Assembly (NCBI GenBank): GCA_032717465.1
Contig: CM064671.1
Coordinates: 58,184,864-58,248,863 of the forward strand
Length of the DNA: 64,000 nt
Reading direction: 5' to 3'
Source of the DNA: Coenobita brevimanus
Lineage: Eukaryota; Arthropoda; Malacostraca; Decapoda; Coenobitidae
Below, piece after piece: positions 10,901 to 24,062 of this stretch (position 1 is the stretch's first letter; every line of letters begins with the position of its first letter). The notes under the pieces were generated by a model, which made no database searches, had not been told where the DNA came from, and worked only from the letters and a program-made list of their open reading frames with translations. The translations under genes and the position numbers were made by a program.

Positions 10901-12529
10901 TGGCTCACTAGACAACTGAGGAGCTGGACACACTTGACTTCCACCAATATCATTTCCAAGTAAGAAAGTTACACCTGACATTGGGAGTGTCTCAACCAAC
11001 CCAACCATAACAGAACCATTAACAAAACCAGACTCTAAATTCACTCTGCACAGAGGGACAGAGAAGTAATTATTCCCAACACCTTGTAAGATTACAGTTT
11101 CATCAGAGGTATTAACATTAGAGCCTAGAACACTGGTCAGCATAAGGGATTGGCAAGCACCTGTATCACGATATATTTGAACTGATTTCCTGTCATTACT
11201 GTCCAGAGGACTGACAAAACCATCAGACAGGAAATTAGCACATGAACTCTTGAGAGTGTCACCCACGTTACTGCTCAAAAGAGGAGCTCCATCATGAGAA
11301 TTTAAGTTACCCCTCAAAGCAGGTTCAGTTAACTCAGTTAAAGAATTCTGGGAACTCTCAAGAGTGGACACTAGACCAATTGACTGAATATTTAAAGACT
11401 CCTTTTTGTTCACATCACGCTGTCTCCTGAAACATCTCTCCGTAGTATGACCAAGCTTACTACAATAAGTACATTTACTTTTCTGAAATCTAGAGGTGAA
11501 GCTGGTATTTACTTCCTGAGAAACATCATCTTTATTCTCTTTCCTGTTACCTGTACTCTGAGTAGAGGCAACGTACTTACTCTCAGCTTTCCCTTTTTCT
11601 CTAGAATATCTCTTGTGAGTGAGAACATACTCATCAGCTAAAACTGCAGCATCAGACAAATTATCTATTCTTTTCTCATCAAGATATAGGCTTACATCTT
11701 TATAAATACACCTTTTGAAGTCCTCCAGCAAAATCATCTGCTTAAATTTGTCAAAATCAGAATCCACATTCTTAGAATTTAACCACTGCTCTAACAAATC
11801 TTCTTTGATTTTTGCATACTCAACATGGGATTGCTTATCTTGCTTGTAAGTTGTCCTAAATTTTACTCTATAGGCTTCAGGAACAAGCTCATAGGCCTTA
11901 AGAATCAAGCTCTTAACTACATCATAATTATCAGACTGATCCTGAGGCAAAGATGCATAAGTTACTTGAGCTTTACCGGTGAGAACAGTTTGAAGGAGTA
12001 CTGGCCAATACTCCTTAGGCCAATTAAAACCTGTAGCTACCCTCTCAAACAACTGAAAATACTTTGTTAAATCAGATTCATTAAAAGGAGGGACAAGTTT
12101 AACATTTTTAGCCACATCAAAATCATCAGAGCAAGATGATCCAGTTCCACCTTGTTTCATGCGATACTCATGGTCTGCCTGAATCCTAGCAATTTCAACT
12201 TGTGCCTCAGCCTCCTTAGCTTTTGCCTGAAATTCAGCCTCCTTAGCCTTAGCCTCCTGCAGGGCTAGCTGTAACTTAGCTAATTCAATCTGCGTTTGCT
12301 CATTTGGAGGAGTTACATTAAACAAGCTTTTATTAATCATGCCAACAATTTGATCTTTAGAATGATGAGAGTGAACTGCAATTCCCAATTGTTGAGCAAC
12401 AAGCTTAAGTTCATTCTTTGTTCTGTTTTCTATATCACACACTGTTTGCACATTTGACAAAAAATCTTTGGCTTCATCAAGTGTAGAAATAGTAGCCATC
12501 ATGAATATATCACAGTCACAAAATATCAA
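7946..12529 (-). CDS. Gag-pol polyprotein, integrase-first gypsy type
   Basis: Uninterrupted 1,527-codon frame. The likely start is one of the paired methionines at codons 10-11 (12,502 or 12,499) rather than the first ATG. A coiled-coil-like Lys/Glu/Ala stretch (about 85-120) precedes gag. A CCHC zinc knuckle (CTYCSKLGHTTERC) is near 353-366 and the protease DTGACQS near 452. The integrase HHCC finger is near 680-724, and the catalytic core has a D at about 750, SDRGSN at about 810 and ALERYH at about 846 with 35 residues between D and E. A GPY/F-type module (AKFSGPYFVEKK) is near 985. Reverse transcriptase has LCIDYRRVN and YIDDVLIF (about 1,257). RNase H has DASDTGAGAVL (about 1,406) and TDHNPLKF, ending DCLSRL. 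No env follows. All catalytic residues I can check are present, so the polyprotein could be functional. Confidence 0.93.
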   Translation of the reverse strand: MIFCDCDIFMMATISTLDEAKDFLSNVQTVCDIENRTKNELKLVAQQLGIAVHSHHSKDQIVGMINKSLFNVTPPNEQTQIELAKLQLALQEAKAKEAEFQAKAKEAEAQVEIARIQADHEYRMKQGGTGSSCSDDFDVAKNVKLVPPFNESDLTKYFQLFERVATGFNWPKEYWPVLLQTVLTGKAQVTYASLPQDQSDNYDVVKSLILKAYELVPEAYRVKFRTTYKQDKQSHVEYAKIKEDLLEQWLNSKNVDSDFDKFKQMILLEDFKRCIYKDVSLYLDEKRIDNLSDAAVLADEYVLTHKRYSREKGKAESKYVASTQSTGNRKENKDDVSQEVNTSFTSRFQKSKCTYCSKLGHTTERCFRRQRDVNKKESLNIQSIGLVSTLESSQNSLTELTEPALRGNLNSHDGAPLLSSNVGDTLKSSCANFLSDGFVSPLDSNDRKSVQIYRDTGACQSLMLTSVLGSNVNTSDETVILQGVGNNYFSVPLCRVNLESGFVNGSVMVGLVETLPMSGVTFLLGNDIGGSQVCPAPQLSSEPVAATQDCDVPDVFPACAVTRAKSKVTGDLEDNDDDDVILADTFLANLDHSPDEAVPRSVDNLSRQELVELQVADPELKGLANSAYSEEESAGASTCYYVKSGVLMRKWRPPTASADCEWEVVHQVVIPRVCRQDIIRVAHDSSLAGHLGVRKTVARILKHFYWPGIFRDVSWYCKSCHTCQVVGKCNQTEKVAPLVPIPPFEAPFTRVLVDIVGPLPKTSSGFSYVLTMIDMATRYPEAIPLRNISAKNVVKEMLGFFTKFGLPKEVQSDRGSNFMSNVFKQSLKELGITQITSSAYHPQTQGALERYHQTLKSMLKKYCLEHQKDWDKGLPFVVFAARESPNESLGFSPFELLFGHEVRGPLKLLKECWLSEEDDVNLLEYVMKFKERLSTALQLARENLGAAQKMKTWYDKKSRIRHFQPGDQVLILLPVHGQPLQAKFSGPYFVEKKLSDVNYVIATPDRRKSKQLCHINMLKLYHRRDENNPVCTVAVPPESASEALPCSMSLSDSLGKNPDIMNDLQTKLSHLPPKERQEFSALLQEYPQVFRATPGSTTVLMHDVDVGDAKPIKLPPYRVNPVKVPLIQKELGYLLDHKMIEPCQSEWSSPVTLVPKPGGSQRLCIDYRRVNQITKTDTYPLPRVEDCIDKIGKARYISKFDLLKGYWQVPMTERAREISCFVTLGKAFACSVMPYGMKNAPATFQKLMNVVTEGLAGCVVYIDDVLIFSDNWKDHLCHVSKFLDRLVHANLVANLSKCEFGQAKVQYLGYVIGDGHVAPPGAEVQVISDLPRPKSRKELQRFLGMVGYYRRFVLNFSILVSPLTDLLKKGVEFVWTDNCESSFNKLKAILLSQPVLATPNFAKPFKMAVDASDTGAGAVLLQEDDQGIEHPVSYYSKKFTPPQKNYSTIEKELLALILGLQHFSFYLCSGFDPIVIYTDHNPLKFLSKFKDKNQRLTRWSLLLQEYSLDIQHVKGKENVIADCLSRL

Positions 12530-12569
12530 ACAATATCCTTATGATAATATCCTGAATATCCTGATATGA

Positions 12570-12577
12570 GGTCGCCA
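12570..12577 (-). other. Candidate primer-binding site
   Basis: On the sense (minus) strand, six bases inside the 5' LTR boundary, the sequence TGGCGACC could pair with the CCA 3' end of a tRNA that primes minus-strand synthesis. A tRNA-Arg is a possible partner by analogy with other gypsy elements; this is inference. Confidence 0.5.
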
Positions 12578-12583
12578 AATTTA

Positions 12584-14068
12584 TGTTACGGAACAGAGAA
12601 AGATAACGTACACTTTAAGTGAGAATGCTAAAAATCACCACTATAGTAGCCGCAGCGAGAAATGAACGCTGTGGTGGGGCAGGCGGGATGACCTGGGATT
12701 CCCCCATTGTTGCCATATCCACATGTCACCGACCATAGAGGTAGGATGTCACCGACCATCGGCCACCGCTGCAGCCCCGCTCCATGATCCTTACCCTGTG
12801 TCTCTGGCTTTCTCTTTCTCTCTCGGTTTCTATATAAACTGGTGTATTTCCGAAACTAATTATGAAATTATTATGACTTTTGTTCCACACCACCACTGAG
12901 GTAAAAATCAAGGAGAGTTTTCTGTATAAAGGTTTCCCCCCCCTCCTAAATGTGGCATATGAGCGGGGGAGTGCGGCCTTGCCGATACCTCCGCCTGACC
13001 TATAATTATACACTCGCCAGAACTGACCTGCCCTCAGACAAGGGGGGGGAAACCTTTATACAGAAAACTCTCCTTGATTTTTACCTCAGTGGTGGTGTGG
13101 AACAAAAGTCATAATAATTTCATAATTAGTTTCGGAAATACACCAGTTTATATAGAAAGCGAGAGAGAAAGAGAAAGCCAGAGACACAGGGTAAGGATCA
13201 TGGAGCGGGGCTGCAGCGGTGGCCGATGGTCGGTGACATCCTACCTCTATGGTCGGTGACATGTAGATATGGCACCAATGGGGGAATCCCAGGTCATCCC
13301 GCCTGCCCCACCACAGCGTTCATTTCTCGCTGCGGCTACTATAGTCCCGTAAAGTTCCAGGTTCAAAACAAAAGAGTTAGGTAAAATTACAAGTTAAAGT
13401 TTAATGCTCAAACTAACAACAAAACATTCAGGACTCATAAGGATAATGTAATGGCAAAAACAGGTTAAATATATGGTTAACTGCAATAGCCTCTATTAAC
13501 ACGAAATTAGCAAGAGTAAATTTATCTAAGTCGGCCCTGATAAAATGAGATACCAGATAATACTCAGTGAATGCCAGATAAATAATTACAGATACAAACT
13601 ATTATCAAAAATGACTGACACAAAGAACCCCACACGAATTACAAAAACTTCACTAGGCCTACAAATTAAACTTATGCTACACAGTACAAGAAAAAATGCA
13701 ACAACAGTTATACTCAAATTACACACAGCTGCTAGATGGTTGGAGATTTCTTGAGCACTCACAATAATAATATCTGTACAGGGGAGGACAGAGATGTGAA
13801 CAAAATGAGGAGCAGATCTAAGTGGCCATGATGCAGAGACTGAGCTCATTATATAGGAGCCAGCAGAGCTTGATACAACTTGTAATAAGGACGCGCAAAT
13901 GAAGCGATGGGGACAAACGGTCGACAATCCCGCACTGAATAACAGAAAGGACGACTTACTCTACTATAACGGTAGAAGGGGGGACTGAGGCAGAACACGC
14001 TTGTGATCAAACATGCAGCATACTGTGCGTTAAAATTACACAAAGGATGATGAAATCATAGGCTATGT

Positions 14069-14072
<4 letters not shown>
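12584..14072 (-). repeat. 5' LTR, split by a MITE
   Basis: Matches the 790-bp 3' LTR once 12,644-13,341 and one TA duplicate are removed, leaving about 789 bp. The interruption falls where the other LTR reads CACCACTAGTCCCG. Confidence 0.9.
12644..13341. mobile_element. Long-armed palindromic MITE (TA target) in gypsy LTR
   Basis: A 698-bp element whose two arms (about 12,644-12,948 and 13,040-13,341) are near-perfect inverted copies around a spacer of about 90 bp. Ends are TAGTAGCCGCAG..CTGCGGCTACTA. Comparison with the intact LTR shows that only a TA dinucleotide was duplicated, which fits Tc1/mariner-type insertion. It has no transposase. The apparent reading frames are mirror images of each other. 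Confidence 0.85.

Positions 14073-14146
<74 letters not shown>
14073..14146. repeat. (TA)n right of gypsy element
   Basis: TA tract abutting the end of the 5' LTR. Confidence 0.95.
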
Positions 14147-14148
<2 letters not shown>

Positions 14149-14329
14149 TATATCCTGATATAACCGCATGATGTTTTCCCATTTACCATCTACTTACAAA
14201 CTTCCTTAACAAGGGAGGCACCTGTTGTTACAGCAAATCCCAATATGCAGTTGACACTGTTTTAAACTTCATTTCATCCAGTTTTGATTACTCATTATAT
14301 AAACTAAATTGTCAAACTATTACCAAATA

Positions 14330-15200
14330 TATTTGTGTAGAGTATCACTCCCCCAATGCTTCTTCTGAACCCAGTGTATTTGATTCCATATCCACACAGT
14401 TGAGTAACCTTAACCTTGCCCTTAGCACCGAAATAACCATTTTGGGTTATTTCAACATACTTAATGTTAAATGGTTATTGCATTCTGCCAGGACTGACGA
14501 CGCTGGTCTAGAGTGTAAGCTGTTTGCAGAATCGTTTAATCTCACCCAGCTGGTAAAGCAACCAACCAGAATACCTGATAATCCTGATCATAATGCCCAT
14601 CTCTTGGATTTATTCTTGACAAATAATCCAGATCAATACAGGATAGAGGTGCTGTCACCACTTGGATCCTCTGACCACAATCTCATCAAAGCCTCATTAG
14701 TTAACCCCCCAACACCTCTCCGCTCTGAACCTGTCAGGGTGATCCGATGGCACTTTGATTGGGCAAATTGGGATGGATTTAGAAATTATCTTGCTGACAT
14801 TGCATGGCTGTCTTTCTTCTCTAGTGATGCCAATTCCACCCAGTCCCACATTTGCAACTTAATACTAGCTGGTATGGATTTATTCATACCAAGTCAACAG
14901 TTCACTAAAAGATCGAACTCTCCAAAATGGATTGAGAGCAACTGTGCCAGAGCAACAGCCCAAAAGTCATTAGCATATAACTCTTACTTAAAATAAAAAA
15001 CATCTGAATCACTCTCTCAATTTAAAATTGCTAGATACCATGCAAAAGCTGTATTAAATCTACCTAAGTCAAACTTTCTTCAAAAGCAAACATCAAAACT
15101 ATTTAACAACCCTAATGACAATAGAATATTAATGAAGACATCAAATTCTTCCATTTCGAAATTTTTAGACGCAGTAGTAAAAAACAAAAAGAAAAAAAGA
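14330..15200 (+). mobile_element. CR1/Jockey-type LINE endonuclease fragment
   Basis: Plus-strand remnant encoding the C-terminal half of an APE endonuclease (ILGYFNILNVKWL, then a C-terminal SPLGSSDHNLIKASL) and the start of the region leading to reverse transcriptase. The longest open piece is 14,400-14,996 (198 codons). Reading continues weakly to about 15,200, where an A/G-rich stretch begins. Both ends are truncated. Confidence 0.75.
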
Positions 15201-15499
15201 AAGAAGACAAGATATCTTCAAGTCCAAGGGGTTTATTAACAGTTGCATAAAAGGAAAGGAATTGTCACCAGCCACACGACTAAACTCTTTGGCTAGAGCG
15301 ATTTAAGTATATGGAACCGTTCTATATACCATGGAATAAAATACGAAGGATTTATTGCCCTCCCACAGCAGCCTGGGATCCTGAGGAATATACGAATCAC
15401 TATGATACCAATTAATGCTAATAACATATATAGTTCTAACAATATTATTATTATTTTGTTTCTTGTACTAACTGCTGCATGGTGGTAGGTGGTCGCGAC
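15201..15499. other. No gene seen
   Basis: AT-rich sequence after the LINE remnant. No coding region, splice-like exon or recognisable repeat was found. Confidence 0.4.
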
Positions 15500-15750
15500 C
15501 ACCATCCACGCATTAGATGTATTTTTCCCCTGCTTCTTTTTTCACCTTTATGATTCTGTCTCTTTGTCTGCGCTCCTCTCTTACTATTTCACCCATTCCC
15601 TTCATCACTTTTTATTACTCTTCCTTCCACCTCAGGTGGTTCTACACAGAGTGTCAAATCTGATGGTTTCCTGTAACCAAGCAAACCTTTTCCAGCACTG
15701 GATGGTAACCATATACCCAGATAATGGCTAACTGGGAGGAGCGCCGCATA
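15500..15750 (-). repeat. Unclassified SINE-like repeat, copy B
   Basis: On the minus strand it carries the same landmarks as 2,780-3,070 in the same order: TATGGTTACCATCCAGTGCTG, ACAGGAAACCAT, a GACACTCTGTGTAGA block and GTGGATGGTGG. Divergence is roughly a quarter of positions, so both copies are old. Confidence 0.5.
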
Positions 15751-15940
15751 TGCGGTGTTCTTCCAGGAACCAAACTTCCACAATTTTCCCCTCATCACTA
15801 GGTGCTGATAGCCTCAAGCAAACAACAGTTCAATGAACAGGTCTGTCATGCCTGCATTTGATGCATCTTCTCAGTCAGATAGACTGGGCTTGATCAACAA
15901 CAATTGATTTTTGCACAGAGTATATGATGTATTGTGAATG

Positions 15941-17140
<1,200 letters not shown>

Positions 17141-17212
<72 letters not shown>

Positions 17213-17295
17213 GTAGATAGATAGATATAGATAGATAGAGATATAGATATAAATATTGAGATATAGAGATATAGATATATAGATATATAGATGCA
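17141..17295. repeat. (TA)n(TAGA)n tail of RTE-like copy 2
   Basis: TA units then TAGA/TATAGA units. The same composite tail borders copy 1 in the opposite orientation. Confidence 0.9.
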
Positions 17296-19593
<2,298 letters not shown>

Positions 19594-19624
19594 ACGTCAG
19601 TAGGCGTTGTGTACAACAATATAT

Positions 19625-21240
19625 GTAATGTTTTCCCTTGATATGTAAAGTTTATCACAGTGTACATTATGTAAAGTCTGTTCACCTATATGTAAAGTTT
19701 ACTCCATCGTATATAAAGCTTAAACCATTGTATGTAAACTTGATGCCAACACTTGTGATGAGTGCCCTAGTATAATCAAAGCTTGCCCTAGCAATTGTAA
19801 AGTTTACCACGATATGTGGTATTGGAGAGGGCCGCCTTTCCGTAGTGACCCTGATAGAATTGGGTGGCTGTGTTGCCTGGTTGTTGAACTGCCCCTCGTC
19901 TCGCTCGTAATCCATTGAAAGGAGGATGGTGGACTACAGAAGGAGGGCAACCTCAGCCTGCAGTCATCTGGGTTTACACTCCAAATGCACCTGCGGCTAA
20001 AACAACTACAACTGCCCTAACTTAAGTAAAATTCACCTATAAACATATACAGTAGTTTAGTTTAGGATTTGTACAGTTTAGTGAAACCTTCTAAATACTT
20101 TCCGATACATGCGTGAAATTTTACCTCATAATATTATAATCTTTATCCATACATATGTAAAGTTTGCCCCTTTGTAACGATCCCCATAAAAACATCACAA
20201 ATTCCTCTACAACCACATCCAACCTCCAGGTCCAACACTGGCGTGGCAGAAACAGCTATATATTCCCTTCACGCGCAGGGTAATTCACCACCTCGATCTG
20301 ACCTCCAGACATCGTAGGTTTCCTTATATAGATGATCTAGTTCTTCCAGTTATGCTTGCATCATGATATCAGCCAGCCTTCCTCAACTACCGACTTAGAT
20401 CTGGGTTGGGTGGAGCCACAGACGACACGTATTCCGCTTGTAGATTAGGCCCACATAACACAACACATATAATGGTGGACTGCATTGCACATATCACACT
20501 ATGACGCAGGCACAACATTAACGGTGTACGTAACCTATGGGGCAGTCCCACAGGGGCGGTTGATTACATGGGGTCAACAGGTATGGCCCGATCAGAGGAG
20601 CCGGAACTGTGTAACACCCACAGCAATATCCTCAAAAAGTAAAATTTACCTTAGTATATTATGTCAAGCTTACCTCAGAAAATGTCTAGTTTACCGCAAG
20701 TTTCTTTGTAAAGTTTACCTCTGGATATGATGATCATGCATGACGCAGAATGCAATATTAACCCTAGTACTGTATATTTCAAGTTAACCAGGGTATGTGC
20801 CGGGTTCTCCCCAGTACGTGTAGAACAAAAAAATAATACCCTGGTGTGGGCAGGGCTTACCTCAGAATATTTGAATTATATCCAATACATGTCAACTTAA
20901 CCCCAGAGTGTCTTGTTTACCTTAGAGTATGTAAACATTATGCTGGTATATGGAAGTTCAATACAGTACATGTAAAGTTTATGCTAGTATATATAAGTTT
21001 ACTACAGTATGTATGGAATGTTTACACCAGTATATGTCTAATTTCCCATACTATATAATTATCAAGTTTAATCCAGTATGTCAGGTTTAACGCAGTATAT
21101 GTCAGCTTTAACCCAGTATACGCCAATATACGCCAGATTTAACCCACTGAAGTAAACTTTATCCCAGTGTATTTAAAGTTTACCCCAGTACATTTCGAGG
21201 TAACACCAGTATATAAAAATATTCCATGGTATATATAAGA
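19625..21240. repeat. Degenerate short-period repeat, TATGTAAAGTTTACC(CC)AGTA
   Basis: Many imperfect, partly spaced copies of a roughly 20-24 bp unit such as TATGTAAAGTTTACTCCA and GTAAAGTTTATGCTAGTATA. They are densest at 19,630-19,760 and 20,640-21,230. The stretch 19,800-20,630 between these blocks is unlike the repeat and has no gene I can support. Confidence 0.7.
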
Positions 21241-21372
21241 GTTACACAAGTATAAAGTTGCATCATGGCCCTTTGATTCACTGCTGCATTCACAAGATTC
21301 AATAACTTGAAGCATCTTGATAATAAATGGCATATAATTGAATCGCGGCCTTCGGTGGCGATTCGCAAGAAT

Positions 21373-21374
<2 letters not shown>

Positions 21375-21450
<76 letters not shown>
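21375..21450. repeat. (TA)n at 3' end of RTE-like copy 3
   Basis: About 37 TA units directly followed by CCAGACGCC, the LINE 3' terminus on the opposite strand. Confidence 0.95.
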
Positions 21451-21453
<3 letters not shown>

Positions 21454-23090
21454 AGACGCCTTAATTCCATACGGAGTGGCCACAAACAAGTCGCCTCCAC
21501 GTCGCCCTGTCCCTCTCCATTCCACTGCCCTACTCCCAAGTCACATCCCCCTCTCTCATATACCTCTCCACTCCATCCCTCCATCTCATCCTTGGCCTCC
21601 CCCTCCCTGTCTCCCCCTCCACCTCACTCACATACACTCTCCTTGTCAGTCTCTCTCTCTCCATCCTCTCCACATGGCCAAACCACCTCAGTATGTTTCT
21701 CCTAACTCTTCCTATCACATCCACATCCACACCACAACGCTCCTGCACATCCTCATACGTCAGTCTGTCTCTCCATTTGACTCCACAGGCTCCTCTCAAA
21801 TAACACAATTCCACTGCTCTAACTCTTGACTTGCGTCCCTCCAACAACGTCCAAGCTTCACTTCCATACGTTAGAGTTGGTATCACAATACTGTCATGTA
21901 ATTTACTTTTTCACTTCCATGTTCACTTCCCTGTTTCTTATCACTGCTTTCAAGGGACCAGCAAATTTTCTTCCTTGCTGTACCCTTTCAAGCACTTCAC
22001 TCTCCAAACTTCCATTCTTACTCATCCCACTACCCAAGTACTTAAACGTACTCACATTTTCCATTTTCTTATCATCCAACCTCACTCAACATTCACTGAC
22101 TTTACTTCCCTCGAAGACCTTAACTTTACTCTTCCCTACATCCACCTTTAGAGTTCATTTCTTACACACTTTCACAAACTCATCCACCAAGCCTTGCAGC
22201 TCCCCTTCGTCTTCACTTAACAACACAGTATCATCTGCAAACAACAGTACAGGGAGTTTCCAAACCCTGCCCTCTCTCATTAGGGCCACTCCAACATCCA
22301 CTGCCCTACATTGTATCTCTTTTATAACCCCATCCATGTACAGATCGAACAATCATGGAGCCATGACACATCCCTGTTTCAACCCAACCTTCAAATAGAA
22401 AAATTCACTCAGTTCACTATCCACACGCACTGCAGCCTTAGCACCCTTATACATACTCTTGACGGCATTCAGCAACTTCCCATCTACTCCATATATTCTA
22501 AATACTTTCCACAATCCTTGTCTATCCACCCTGTTACATGCTTTCTCCAAATCCATGAAGGCCGCATAGAACTTCTTTCCCTTCTCTAGAAACTTTTCCA
22601 TTAAAGACCTAAGAATGAGTATCTGATCTACACAACCTCTTCCCTTCCTAAAGCCTACCTGTTCTTCTCCAACTATTTCCTCTGTTATTTCCCTAACTCT
22701 GTCAATAAGTATCCTATCATATACCTTTCATATTACACTAAGAAGACAAATGCCCCAGTGATTACCACACACTTCTTTTTCCCCTTTCCCTTTGTACAAG
22801 GGAATAATTATACCTGACTTCCAATACTCCTGGACTCTACCTTCCCCCCAGGTTAATCTGCAAATTTTCCCCATCCATTCTACTACTATCTCTTCCCCAT
22901 GCTTCAGCATTTCACCACGCACTCCATCCATTCCTGGGGCTTTCCCCATTTTGACTTTCTTCATTGCTTCCACAATTTCCATCCTACTGATTTTTTCCTG
23001 TCTTGTCACCTCCCGCCTTCTCCCAGCCATTTCCCAGCCACTTTTACACTCATTATTTTCATTCCCTATGTTCAACAATTCCTTAAGGTG
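21451..23090 (-). mobile_element. RTE-like LINE, copy 3, 3' part
   Basis: Minus-strand reverse transcriptase region with the C-terminus at 21,530-21,886 (LTYGSEAWTLLEG), LLFADDTVLLSEDEGELQGL at about 22,155-22,352 and a KAPGMDGVRGEM block at 22,728-23,078, in several frames. The copy is cut at 23,090 by the 2A-type LINE and resumes at 26,935. Confidence 0.85.
23081..23090. repeat. Target-site duplication, left
   Basis: CCTTAAGGTG, repeated at 26,925-26,934 on the far side of the inserted LINE. The uninterrupted RTE copy 1 reads CCTTAAAGTG at the same point (about 4,766-4,775). Confidence 0.85.
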
Positions 23091-23099
23091 TAGTAGTAG

Positions 23100-23420
23100 T
23101 AGTAGTAGTAGTAGTAGTTATTCCCAGGCAGTCTCGCCGAACAGCCCCGAGTCCCTTAGGAAGGCCATGGCCGAGATCGGGCTTTCCCACAGACCTCTCA
23201 AAGAGTGTATGTTGTGTTGTTGGCGTAGCTGATTTTGTGCAATGCAGTCTGCCATAATGTGCTTAATAGTATGGGGTGCTGTGCTGCATCCTTTACAGGC
23301 ATCAGCGACGGAGTCATCCAGCCTCTTCTGGTAGCTTAAGAGGGCTGGATGGTGCCCACATCTCAGCCTGGCAAGGTGGACCCTGTCCTCACGAGGAATA
23401 TAGGATTCAGAAGGGTGGCT
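23100..23420 (-). pseudogene. LINE C-terminal zinc-knuckle segment
   Basis: Minus-strand reading gives ACKGCSTAPHTIKHIMADC, a C-x2-C-x-H-x-C arrangement found after reverse transcriptase in Jockey-type elements. It ends LFGETAWE, and the TAA stop at 23,118-23,120 is immediately followed by the CTA repeats. Upstream it continues as HLARLRCGHHPALLSYQKRL. Confidence 0.8.
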
Positions 23421-23795
23421 GTCAGGAGGCCGTGCATGCAGCTGTGTGTTGTCTTTAAGTGACTGAATGGAGCGGCGAGTGATCTGAGTGTGAATTTGCT
23501 TCTGGAAGCTGGTCTGAGGTGGGCGAGGGGGGAAGAGATGACAGTATTTGTGTATGGTATCGTGTGCTAGGTGTTGTTTTGATGTTCCTTGGTGTTGGTG
23601 GATGTGCTGCTATGTACTGTAGTGGAGGCTGCAGCAAGAAACTGGGTACCTCTCATGTCTAGTTGATCCTTGACTTTGAGGACTTTGGTTTCTTGATGTA
23701 GGTGGTCTGTGGGTGTAGTAGCTGTGCAGCCTGTGATTATTCTTAGGGCCTTGTTCTGTATGGTCTGTAGAGTGTTGTAGTGTGTTTTGGTGGGG

Positions 23796-23991
23796 TTAGA
23801 AGCTCAGGCAGGGCTTGCATAATTCATCACTGAACGTATGTATTGTTTGTATACTGTGGTGGTGGTTTCTCTGTTGTGTCCGAATGTTGTATGGGCAAGT
23901 GACCTCAAAGCATTGTCTTGGTGTTATTTTATTTTTAATCTTTGTGATGTGTTGTTTAAATGACATTGATGTATTGTATGTTACACCAAGG

Positions 23992-24062
<71 letters not shown>

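Larger units (their letters stand above)
7095..14072 (-). mobile_element. Ty3/gypsy element with integrase before reverse transcriptase (Gmr1-like)
   Basis: Complete element on the minus strand. The 3' LTR is 7,095-7,884 and the 5' LTR is 12,584-14,072; the latter contains a 698-bp MITE. LTR ends are TGTTAC..GTAACA. A purine tract (GGGGAGG) at 7,885-7,891 abuts the 3' LTR and a candidate primer-binding site at 12,570-12,577 starts TGGCGACC. One open frame of 1,527 codons lies between. Domain order is gag, protease, integrase, reverse transcriptase, RNase H, as in Gmr1-type gypsy elements rather than the usual gypsy order. The intact frame and near-identical LTRs suggest recent insertion. It is flanked on both sides by (TA)n. 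Confidence 0.92.

Noticed and set aside
12726..13259. Two nearly identical small frames on opposite strands
   Set aside because: They are mirror images produced by the palindromic MITE arms.
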